Shown: positions 1 through 4,693 of the stretch, piece by piece
How the letters are laid out: each line of letters begins with the position of its first letter
Position numbering within the stretch: the stretch's first letter is position 1
Assembly (NCBI GenBank): GCA_031255875.1
Contig: JAIRRR010000300.1
Coordinates: forward strand, 1-6,595
Length of the DNA stretch: 6,595 nt
Source of the DNA: Treponema sp.
Lineage (GTDB): Bacteria; Spirochaetota; Spirochaetia; Treponematales; Breznakiellaceae
Reading direction: 5' to 3'
The notes under the pieces: model-generated
Databases searched by the model: none
Told to the model about the DNA's origin: nothing
Seen by the model: the letters and a program-made list of their open reading frames with translations, nothing else
Program-made: the position numbers and the translations under genes

Positions 1-116
1 CACAGGTATATCGGATAATCGTTAAGAATTAATTGCTTTAATACTTCCTTTTCAGCCGATTTCATTTTTGGATTAAAGCTGTCAATCCAAACACTTGAAT
101 CAACAATTAAATTCAC
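1..116 (-). CDS. vapC: VapC-type PIN-domain toxin, N-terminal fragment
   Basis: This is the toxin half of a type II toxin-antitoxin pair. VapC proteins are Mg-dependent PIN-domain ribonucleases that cut tRNA or rRNA when not bound by VapB. Thirty-eight codons are visible, reading MNLIVDSSVWIDSFNP and onward to DYPIYL, before the window ends; the rest of the gene lies outside. The start is the classic PIN first strand, hydrophobic-D-S/T-S-V-W-I-D, with Asp6 as the first metal-binding acid and Asp12 after it. The start chosen is GTG at 116-114, which overlaps the vapB stop codon by four bases (GTGA), the usual coupling in vapBC operons. The AGG inside the last vapB codons may help initiation. 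The three remaining catalytic acids cannot be seen, so whether the toxin is intact is unknown. The tRNA or rRNA target cannot be inferred. Confidence 0.85.
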   Translation of the reverse strand, partial: MNLIVDSSVWIDSFNPKMKSAEKEVLKQLILNDYPIYL

Positions 117-307
117 CTCATTTCCCTCATTTTTTTCAAATCGCCTTCCCAAATGCCCGAATCCATAAATTTGAGCATCTCTTTACGGGTATTGGATTTT
201 ATTAATTCCTCCAGCGCTCTATTAATTAAGGCTTTTTTGGTAGAAATTTTTGTTAGATACATGGCTTTTTTTACCAAAGCATCGTCCAATTCAATATTTG
301 TCCGCAT
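113..307 (-). CDS. vapB: VapB-family antitoxin
   Basis: Complete 64-residue antitoxin, encoded just upstream of the PIN toxin and overlapping it by four bases. It should bind and neutralise VapC and, with it, repress its own promoter. The protein fits the PF09957-type VapB pattern. It has an N-terminal ribbon-helix-helix DNA-binding part (MRTNIELDDALVKKAMYLT, then a helix with KKALINRALEELI, about residues 1-36). A C-terminal tail carries the family signature G-x-W-E-G-D-L-x-x-M-R (about residues 51-61), which normally occupies the toxin groove. The ATG at 307-305 is preceded by GGAGG at 315-319 with a 7-base spacer, which supports this start. The gene is clearly more AT-rich than everything after about base 515, which suggests it was acquired separately from the rest of the window. 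Identification rests on motifs and gene order. Confidence 0.9.
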   Translation of the reverse strand: MRTNIELDDALVKKAMYLTKISTKKALINRALEELIKSNTRKEMLKFMDSGIWEGDLKKMREMR

Positions 308-319
308 TTATATGCCTCC

Positions 320-361
320 ACACACTATTTATACTTTATACACATTATTGATTTTTGCCAA
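320..361 (-). promoter_or_regulatory. Putative vapBC promoter with paired direct repeats
   Basis: Reading leftward, a -35-like TTGGCA lies at 361-356. A -10-like TAAAGT follows at 338-333 with a 17-base spacer, or TATAAA at 340-335 with a 15-base spacer. Two near-identical 9-mers, ATAATGTGT (348-340) and ATAGTGTGT (328-320), lie 20 bases apart in the same orientation across the -10 and probable start site. That is about two helical turns, so they could be VapB/VapBC operator half-sites. This is inference from spacing and context; no consensus operator is matched. Confidence 0.45.
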
Positions 362-395
362 TGCTTTTTTGCTTCGGTCCTGATGAATAGTTAGT

Positions 396-430
396 GTCTG
401 TCCACAAAGTCGGTTACTTTGCGGACAGAC
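396..430. repeat. Hairpin 1 of the modular element
   Basis: The arm GTCTGTCCACAAAGT (396-410) pairs with ACTTTGCGGACAGAC (416-430) around the 5-base loop CGGTT. Fourteen of 15 positions pair; the single mismatch is A opposite C at the junction of the shared outer octamer and the private inner arm. There is no T-run on either side, so it is not a standard intrinsic terminator. Confidence 0.85.
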
Positions 431-474
431 CTTGCATTTTCTCGCCCAAGGGCTGCGAAAATGCTGTTTTCAAG
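431..474. repeat. Hairpin 2 (central, bulged) of the modular element
   Basis: GCATTTTC (434-441) pairs with GAAAATGC (457-464). A small asymmetric internal loop leads to GCC/GGC pairs closing the tip (GCCC at 444-447, GGGC at 450-453). CTTG (431-434) and CAAG (471-474) could add an outer, looser closure. This hairpin lacks the GTCTGTCC octamer itself but lies between two copies of it. Confidence 0.65.
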
Positions 475-477
475 GGT

Positions 478-511
478 GTCTGTCCATAATGTGTCTACAT
501 TATGGACAGAC
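478..511. repeat. Hairpin 3 of the modular element, perfect 15-bp stem
   Basis: The arm GTCTGTCCATAATGT (478-492) is the exact reverse complement of ACATTATGGACAGAC (497-511), with the 4-base loop GTCT. The outer eight base pairs are the same as in hairpin 1, while the inner seven differ on both arms and still pair. This covariation suggests the stem rather than the sequence is preserved. No T-run follows. Confidence 0.9.
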
Positions 512-551
512 TCTAGTTACGATTGCGGGAACGGCGGGCAGCCGGTCGGCA

Positions 552-565
552 CCCGCCCGTGCGGG
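552..565. repeat. Short GC-rich hairpin upstream of thyX
   Basis: CCCGC (552-556) and GCGGG (561-565) form a 5-bp stem with a 4-base loop in a very GC-rich stretch (about 528-566). It has no following T-run and no recognised role. It could be chance given the base composition. Confidence 0.35.
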
Positions 566-569
566 CTAC

Positions 570-599
570 TTCACTAACAGGCCCCCTGTCTTCTATAAT
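570..599 (+). promoter_or_regulatory. Putative sigma-70-type promoter of thyX
   Basis: A perfect -10 hexamer TATAAT lies at 594-599 and a 4/6 -35 match, TTCACT, at 570-575, with an 18-base spacer. The spacer contains a perfect small dyad, ACAGG (577-581) and CCTGT (585-589). Transcription would start near 606, right at the Shine-Dalgarno sequence, giving a very short leader of about 10 bases. The -10 is strong; the rest is inference. Confidence 0.5.
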
Positions 600-605
600 G
601 GATTC

Positions 606-611
606 AGGAGG
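606..611 (+). promoter_or_regulatory. thyX ribosome-binding site deciding a GTG start
   Basis: AGGAGG at 606-611 sits 5 bases before GTG at 617-619. The overlapping ATG at 615-617 is in another frame, only 3 bases from the Shine-Dalgarno, and stops after five codons (TAG at 630-632). The GTG is therefore the thyX start. Confidence 0.75.
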
Positions 612-616
612 AAGAT

Positions 617-1462
617 GTGGCCCATTCGATAGTAGCTGAAGCGGAGGCGATACTGGACAGGGAATTCCCGGTTTTAGACAGGGGATTCGTCAGGCTGGTT
701 GACTATATGGGGAGCGACGACCGGGTCGTGCAGGCGGCCAGGGTGTCTTACGGGGCGGGGACCAGGACCGTGCGCGAGGACGCGGGGCTTATCGACTACC
801 TTCTGCGGCACAACCATACATCCCCTTTCGAGCAGATCGCGCTCGTTTTCCACATGAAGCTGCCCATTTTCGTGGCCCGCCAGATGGTGCGCCACCGGAC
901 CGCCAGCCTGAACGAGATTTCGGGCCGCTACTCGGTGATGAAGGACGACTTTTACATTCCCGCGGACGCGGATCTTGCCCTGCAAAGCACGGACAACAAG
1001 CAGGGGCGTTCCGCAGAAGCGCTGGACCCCGCCTTCGCCGCAGAGGTAAAGGCCGCGATGGGTGCGGAGCAGAAGCGCTCGTATGCGGAATATTCGGCGC
1101 TCATTGAAAAGGGCATCGCCCGGGAGCTAGCCCGGATCAACCTGCCCCTGTCCCTCTATACCGAATGGTACTGGGAGATCGACCTTCACAATCTGTTCCA
1201 CTTCCTGGAACTCCGGCTCGATTCCCACGCCCAGCTTGAAATCCGCCGCTACGCGGAGGCGATGTACGACATCGCCCGCAAGGTAGCGCCCCTCTGCTGC
1301 GCGTCCTTTGAACGGCACAGGCTGGGGAGCGTGGCTTTTTCCCGGGAAGAATTCGCCGAGCTGGGGCGCAGGCTTGGATCGCCGGACGCCGGGCCGGAGG
1401 CGCTCGCGGGAAAGGCCCTGGAGCGCTTCGAGGAAAAGCTCCGCACGGGCAGGCAGCTATGA
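617..1462 (+). CDS. thyX: Flavin-dependent thymidylate synthase ThyX
   Basis: ThyX makes dTMP from dUMP, using methylene-tetrahydrofolate as carbon donor and FAD/NADPH for reduction. It is the sequence-unrelated alternative to ThyA and acts as a cytoplasmic homotetramer. The diagnostic ThyX motif RHRxxSxNExSxRYS is present as RHRTASLNEISGRYS at residues 92-106. Upstream is the FAD-side motif HNHTSPFE (65-72), followed by FHMKLPIFVARQ. The C-terminal half carries NLFHFLELRLDSHAQLEIRRYA (192-213), whose Arg210 matches the conserved dUMP-binding arginine. At 281 residues it is longer than the 220-250 typical of the family. The extra length is an insertion with DNKQGR (126-131), seen in several lineages, and a charged C-terminal tail after about 240. 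Start is GTG with a good Shine-Dalgarno. A 90-base gap separates it from the next gene, so it may be a separate transcript. Presence of ThyX suggests the host lacks ThyA, though this cannot be checked here. Confidence 0.96.
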   Translation: MAHSIVAEAEAILDREFPVLDRGFVRLVDYMGSDDRVVQAARVSYGAGTRTVREDAGLIDYLLRHNHTSPFEQIALVFHMKLPIFVARQMVRHRTASLNEISGRYSVMKDDFYIPADADLALQSTDNKQGRSAEALDPAFAAEVKAAMGAEQKRSYAEYSALIEKGIARELARINLPLSLYTEWYWEIDLHNLFHFLELRLDSHAQLEIRRYAEAMYDIARKVAPLCCASFERHRLGSVAFSREEFAELGRRLGSPDAGPEALAGKALERFEEKLRTGRQL

Positions 1463-1463
1463 C

Positions 1464-1482
1464 CCGCCGGCCGTTTCGGCGG
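1464..1482 (+). terminator. Possible weak terminator hairpin after thyX
   Basis: CCGCCG (1464-1469) can pair with CGGCGG (1477-1482) around a 7-base loop, directly after the thyX stop. There is no T-run immediately downstream, so it is not a textbook intrinsic terminator and may only protect or pause the transcript. Confidence 0.3.
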
Positions 1483-1518
1483 CGGCGCTGCCACGCCCAG
1501 GTGGTTATTTCATAAAAA

Positions 1519-1534
1519 GTAAATTAAAATTTAC
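1519..1534. promoter_or_regulatory. AT-rich 16-bp palindrome, candidate operator/promoter
   Basis: GTAAATT (1519-1525) and AATTTAC (1528-1534) are exact inverted repeats around AA, in an AT-rich island inside GC-rich DNA. The palindrome overlaps a -10-like TAAAAT (1525-1530) and ends three bases before the AGGAGA ribosome-binding site of the next gene. A matching -35 is not clear. The position suggests a regulator binding site governing the five-gene run that follows. Confidence 0.45.
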
Positions 1535-1552
1535 CGCAGGAGACAGGTATCG

Positions 1553-2467
1553 ATGAAAGGTCCGATTTTAGTGGTACTGGCAGCCGGAATGGGGAGCCGT
1601 TACGGCGGGCTGAAACAAATGGACAGGATTGGCAAAAGCGGCGAGGTGCTTCTGGACTATTCCGTGTTTGACGCCAAACGGGCGGGTTTCGCGAAGGCGG
1701 TGTTCATCATACGCCGCGACATCGAAAAAGAATTCCGGGAAATTGTGCTGGCCCGGATTGGCTCCGCTTTTCCCTGCGGCCTGGCTTTCCAGGAACTGGA
1801 CAGCATCGTCCCGCCCGCTGTTTTTGAGGAAAGCCGGAAGCTGGGGCGGTCCAAGCCCTGGGGGACGACCCACGCCCTGCTCTGCGCGGAAGACGTGATT
1901 GACGCGCCTTTCGCCGTTATCAATGCCGACGATTTTTACGGGAAGGAATCGTTTGAGGTTTTAGGCGAGTACCTTGCCGGGGACATTACCCAGGGGGCGA
2001 TTGTGCCGTACAGCCTCTGCAAGACCCTGAGTTCCCAGGGAACGGTTACCCGGGGGGTCTGCGAAATTGAAAACGGCCTTTTGTCCTCGGTTGACGAGCT
2101 TACCGCCATCGCGCGGGAGGCCGACGGGAAAATCTACAACACGGGGCCCGGCGGCGCGAAGCGTTTCCTGCCGGACAATACGCCGGTGTCCATGAACTGC
2201 TGGGGTTTCCCCGCAGGAATTTTCCCCGCGCTCAGGCGTTACTTTGACGAATTCCTCGCCGAAAAGGCAAAGGATATAAAGGGCGAGTGCTACCTCCCCA
2301 TGGCAGCCGACTGGTTTGTCAAGAACGGCCTCCTCGATATCAAAGCGCTTGAGGCGGATTCCGAATGGTTCGGCGTCACCTATAAAGAGGACAGGGAGCT
2401 GGCCGTGAATCGCATCAGCCGGCTTGTCGAGCAGGGAGTATATCCGCCGTCTCTCTGGGGCGGGTAG
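1553..2467 (+). CDS. NDP-sugar pyrophosphorylase-type nucleotidyltransferase
   Basis: This is a 304-residue member of the NTP_transferase (PF00483-like) family, which joins a nucleotide to a sugar phosphate or similar phosphorylated small molecule and releases pyrophosphate. The GT-A Rossmann signature L-A-A-G-M-G-S-R-Y-G-G-L-K-Q is at residues 9-22, with the glycine-rich loop and Lys21 that hold the NTP phosphates. KPWGTTHAL is at 101-109. The metal-binding acidic motif NADDFYG is at 124-130. A conserved VSMNCWGF lies in the C-terminal half. No left-handed beta-helix or acyltransferase domain follows, so it is a single-domain enzyme. Start ATG is backed by AGGAGA at 1538-1543 with a 9-base spacer. 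It is the first gene of a tightly packed five-gene run, 8 bases ahead of the diguanylate cyclase. The actual sugar or alcohol phosphate substrate cannot be told from sequence; a uridylyl- or cytidylyltransferase for envelope precursors is plausible. Confidence 0.88.
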   Translation: MKGPILVVLAAGMGSRYGGLKQMDRIGKSGEVLLDYSVFDAKRAGFAKAVFIIRRDIEKEFREIVLARIGSAFPCGLAFQELDSIVPPAVFEESRKLGRSKPWGTTHALLCAEDVIDAPFAVINADDFYGKESFEVLGEYLAGDITQGAIVPYSLCKTLSSQGTVTRGVCEIENGLLSSVDELTAIAREADGKIYNTGPGGAKRFLPDNTPVSMNCWGFPAGIFPALRRYFDEFLAEKAKDIKGECYLPMAADWFVKNGLLDIKALEADSEWFGVTYKEDRELAVNRISRLVEQGVYPPSLWGG

Positions 2468-2475
2468 CAGCAGCG

Positions 2476-3717
2476 ATGCTTCCCGTATTTTCATTTCTGC
2501 ACTATTATTCCTTTTCCAGGGAAACTCTTGAAAACTGCCGGGAAGACCTTCTAAAGTACAACGTTAATAGCCTCGCGGTTATTTCCCTGGTAACAGGGGC
2601 GATGCTGCTGGTATACGCCGTTATCCAGTTCGCGGCTGAACAACAGGCGTCCGAGGCGGCTGCCCTTGCGGTCGCGTCCGTGCCGGAATTTCTGATTTTC
2701 CTGTATGTAAAACGCCTAATCCGGGCAGCGAAGTATTCAGGGGAATTTTTTTACCCTGTATTCTTCTTCTATATTTTAACGGTACTGCTGTTCGGAATTT
2801 ACTTTGATGTATTTTGCAGGCAGAACCAGAACGCGACAGGCTTTATAATCCTCCTCGTCTGCTTCCAGTCGGTCTTCCGCATCCGGGCGCTGCACAATCT
2901 GCTTTGGGTCGCCGGCATGGCGGTCGCTTTTTCGACGGCTGCGGTTTTATTCAAACCCGCAGGAATCTGGCGTACCGATGTAGTACAGGTAACAATAGCC
3001 GCCCTGACGGAAGTCGCGCTTTCCTGGCACGTATCGTATATGACGATAAAGGAGATGATCGCCAACTACAGCCTTTCAAAGGATCGCGACAAATTCCGCG
3101 AGGAAAGCGTCCGGGACGAATTAACCGGGCTTGCCAACCGGCGGGAATATCAAAACGTAGTACGATTCTACGTCAACGCCAACCAGCATGTCCGTCAGAC
3201 CGTATGCGTCATCATGCTGGATGTGGATTTTTTCAAAAATTACAATGACTGCTACGGACACCAGAAGGGCGACGAGGTGCTTAAGGCCATCGGGGGAGTG
3301 CTGAAACAGCTTATTAAAGAGGAAAAGGTCTTCGCCGCCAGGGTGGGGGGCGAGGAATTCATCGTTCTCTGGACGGAAAACCGCATCGCCGAGGCCGAAC
3401 GGGTGGCGATTAAGCTGCTCAACATGATAGCCGATCTGAATATACCCCACGCGCGGTCTGTTGCCGCGCCCTATGTAACGGCAAGCCTGGGGCTTTACGT
3501 GCTGCGGGGCGAGGTTGCGGATTCTGCGGAGGATCTCTACCGCGAAGCCGATTATGTCCTCTACGAGGCGAAGGCCCGGGGCAGAAATTGTATTATGCTG
3601 CGCGATTCGGGGGATATGAGCCTGCGGAAAATAGAAGTGGTGTCGCAGGAAAAAAACCTGGGCCGCCGGGACCGTCCGGAAAACGGAAACGACACGCCGG
3701 CCAGGGAGCAGGGATGA
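2476..3717 (+). CDS. Six-helix membrane diguanylate cyclase (GGDEF)
   Basis: This protein would condense two GTP into cyclic di-GMP, with the catalytic domain in the cytoplasm below a membrane sensor. Residues 1-30 are a polar lead. Six hydrophobic segments lie at about 32-53, 60-78, 91-112, 120-136, 140-160 and 168-190, followed by a short helical linker. The GGDEF domain spans about 209-376: DELTGLANR at 214-222, the metal-site DVDFFKNYND at 249-258, GHQKGDEVL at 261-269, and the active-site GGEEF at 291-295, so all catalytic positions are intact. The inhibitory RxxD site expected at 282-285 reads EEKV, so the usual product feedback is probably absent. No EAL domain is present. The C-terminus (about 380-413) is polar and probably disordered. 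The start ATG is 9 bases after the previous stop codon and has no clear Shine-Dalgarno, suggesting translational coupling. I do not recognise the six-helix region as a named MASE family. Confidence 0.93.
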   Translation: MLPVFSFLHYYSFSRETLENCREDLLKYNVNSLAVISLVTGAMLLVYAVIQFAAEQQASEAAALAVASVPEFLIFLYVKRLIRAAKYSGEFFYPVFFFYILTVLLFGIYFDVFCRQNQNATGFIILLVCFQSVFRIRALHNLLWVAGMAVAFSTAAVLFKPAGIWRTDVVQVTIAALTEVALSWHVSYMTIKEMIANYSLSKDRDKFREESVRDELTGLANRREYQNVVRFYVNANQHVRQTVCVIMLDVDFFKNYNDCYGHQKGDEVLKAIGGVLKQLIKEEKVFAARVGGEEFIVLWTENRIAEAERVAIKLLNMIADLNIPHARSVAAPYVTASLGLYVLRGEVADSAEDLYREADYVLYEAKARGRNCIMLRDSGDMSLRKIEVVSQEKNLGRRDRPENGNDTPAREQG

Positions 3718-4196
3718 TCCGGCCCGTAACCGTAAATGACGCTTCCGCGCTTTGCGGCATTTATAATTACTATATTGCCAATACCGTTTTTACCTTTGAA
3801 GAAGAGGAACTCAGCCCGCCGGCAATGGAGAAGCGCGTCCGGGATATTAGCGGCAGGTATCCCTGGCTCGTGTGGGAAGAGGGCGGGGATGTCCTGGGCT
3901 ATGCCTATGCCCACAGGTGGCACGAGCGGGCCGCCTACAGGTTTTCTGCGGAAGATTCCATTTATCTGCGGCGCGATGCCCTGGGGAGGGGTATCGGGAG
4001 AAGGCTTCTCGGCCGGATCGTCGAAGTTCTGCGGCAGACGGACATCCACGCGCTTATGTCGGTTATCACTATCCCCAACGAAAGAAGCGTAGCGCTTCAC
4101 GAGGGCTTCGGCTTTAAAAAGGCGGCCCAGTTCCATGAAATCGGGTTTAAGATGAACCGATGGCTTGATGTAGGGTACTGGGAACTGGTATTGTAG
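3714..4196 (+). CDS. GNAT acetyltransferase, phosphinothricin acetyltransferase-like
   Basis: A 160-residue GCN5-related N-acetyltransferase transferring acetyl from acetyl-CoA to an amine. It matches the PAT/YwnH-type subgroup by its whole layout: MIRPVTVNDA start, IYNYYIANTVFTFEEEEL (16-33), a GYAYAHRW strand (62-69), the YRFSAEDSIYL segment (75-85), the acetyl-CoA pyrophosphate loop GRGIGRRLL (91-99), N-E-R-S-V-A-L-H-E-G-F-G-F (112-124), and a closing K-M-N-R-W-L-D-V (126-133 of the C-terminal strand region). Members of this subgroup acetylate phosphinothricin, methionine sulfoximine or similar amino acids; the natural substrate is usually unknown. The leucine at position 90 replaces the common Arg of the R/Q-x-x-G-x-G motif. 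The ATG overlaps the diguanylate cyclase stop by four bases (ATGA) and is preceded by AGGGAG at 3703-3708, so this start is preferred over longer upstream ones, which would run inside the cyclase gene. Confidence 0.9.
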   Translation: MIRPVTVNDASALCGIYNYYIANTVFTFEEEELSPPAMEKRVRDISGRYPWLVWEEGGDVLGYAYAHRWHERAAYRFSAEDSIYLRRDALGRGIGRRLLGRIVEVLRQTDIHALMSVITIPNERSVALHEGFGFKKAAQFHEIGFKMNRWLDVGYWELVL

Positions 4197-4199
4197 GCT

Positions 4200-4691
4200 A
4201 TGTTACGCATGACTTTGCCGGGCGTTCTTTTCTGGACCGCGTTCCTGTCGTTTCTCCCCATCTCGGAACTCCGGGGGGGCATCCCCTTTGCCATGGCGCA
4301 GGGCATCCCCTGGTACGCGGCCTGGCCCTTCGCCGCGTTCATGAACGCCCTGGTGGCGCCGATCTGCTGGCTCTTCCTCTCCACCCTGCACAGGCTCTTC
4401 CTCAAGATAGCGTGGTACGAAAAATTCTTTAACCGTTTTGTCGAGCGGGCAAGGCAGAAACTCAGGAAAGGGGTAGAAAAATGGGGCTGGCTTGCGGTAG
4501 CGGCCTTTGTGGCTGTCCCGCTTCCCATAACCGGCGCCTGGACCGGTACCCTGGGCGCCTGGGTGCTGGGTATAGGCAGGAAGCGGACCCTGCTCGCGGT
4601 CGTCCTGGGGGTCGTAGCGGCGGGCGCCATTGTAACCGCCGTAGTAGCGCTGGGGTTAAAGGCCTTCGACGTTTTTATCAAAAAGGTATGA
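4200..4691 (+). CDS. Small membrane protein of the PF06695 (COG2426) family
   Basis: A 163-residue integral membrane protein of the family named putative small multidrug export protein; the name is historical and transport has not been firmly shown for it. Hydrophobic segments lie at about 7-22, 37-61, 96-106, 112-125 and 130-152. Two family signatures are present: E-L-R-G-G-I-P (23-29) after the first segment and P-L-P-I-T-G-A-W-T-G (107-116). A strongly basic amphipathic stretch (about 64-95) lies between the halves. The two-half layout with re-entrant-looking loops recalls the DedA/VTT fold, and structure-prediction work, as I recall it, has linked the two families, so lipid handling is an alternative. 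It starts 3 bases after the GNAT stop. ATG at 4200 is chosen; ATG at 4209 is possible, and neither has a strong Shine-Dalgarno. Its stop overlaps a possible ATG of the pantothenate kinase. Confidence 0.88.
   Translation: MLRMTLPGVLFWTAFLSFLPISELRGGIPFAMAQGIPWYAAWPFAAFMNALVAPICWLFLSTLHRLFLKIAWYEKFFNRFVERARQKLRKGVEKWGWLAVAAFVAVPLPITGAWTGTLGAWVLGIGRKRTLLAVVLGVVAAGAIVTAVVALGLKAFDVFIKKV
4682..4686 (+). promoter_or_regulatory. Ribosome-binding site favouring the second ATG of coaW
   Basis: AAAGG at 4682-4686 lies 7 bases from ATG 4694 but only one base from ATG 4688. The 4694 start is therefore preferred, leaving a 2-base gap after the upstream stop. The 4688 start would give the ATGA overlap seen elsewhere in this operon and add Met-Ser. 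Confidence 0.5.
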
Positions 4692-4693
4692 GT

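Larger units (their letters stand above)
392..515. mobile_element. MITE-like element of three hairpins with 12-bp inverted ends
   Basis: This non-coding block has imperfect terminal inverted repeats: TAGTGTCTGTCC at 392-403 and, as reverse complement, TAGAGTCTGTCC from 515-504 (11 of 12 identical). Each end finishes in TA, the target duplicated by IS630/Tc1-mariner-type transposases. The octamer GTCTGTCC and its complement occur four times in alternating orientation (396-403, 423-430, 478-485, 504-511), dividing the block into three consecutive hairpins. No transposase frame is present, so if mobile it would be non-autonomous. It sits exactly where AT-rich vapBC DNA gives way to GC-rich chromosomal genes. 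It could instead be a REP-like or structured-RNA repeat; copy number elsewhere in the genome would decide. Confidence 0.5.

Noticed and set aside
396..511. CRISPR array
   Set aside because: The repeated octamer alternates orientation and is too short. There are no equal direct repeats with regular spacers and no cas genes nearby.
396..511. Rho-independent terminators
   Set aside because: The stems are strong, but no T-run follows any of them on either strand, and no gene ends immediately upstream on either side.
432..632. Plus-strand frame of 66 codons upstream of thyX
   Set aside because: It runs through the hairpin element and the thyX promoter and ends just inside thyX. It has no ribosome-binding site and no recognisable product.
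1961..2494. Minus-strand frame of 177 codons
   Set aside because: It is entirely opposite the nucleotidyltransferase gene, shows no motif, and has no Shine-Dalgarno of note. It is treated as a shadow.
3588..3713. Upstream extension of the GNAT gene to an ATG at 3588
   Set aside because: The extra 42 residues (G/P/R-rich) overlap the cyclase gene in another frame and have no counterpart in the family. ATG 3714 has a Shine-Dalgarno and starts at the usual M-I-R-P.
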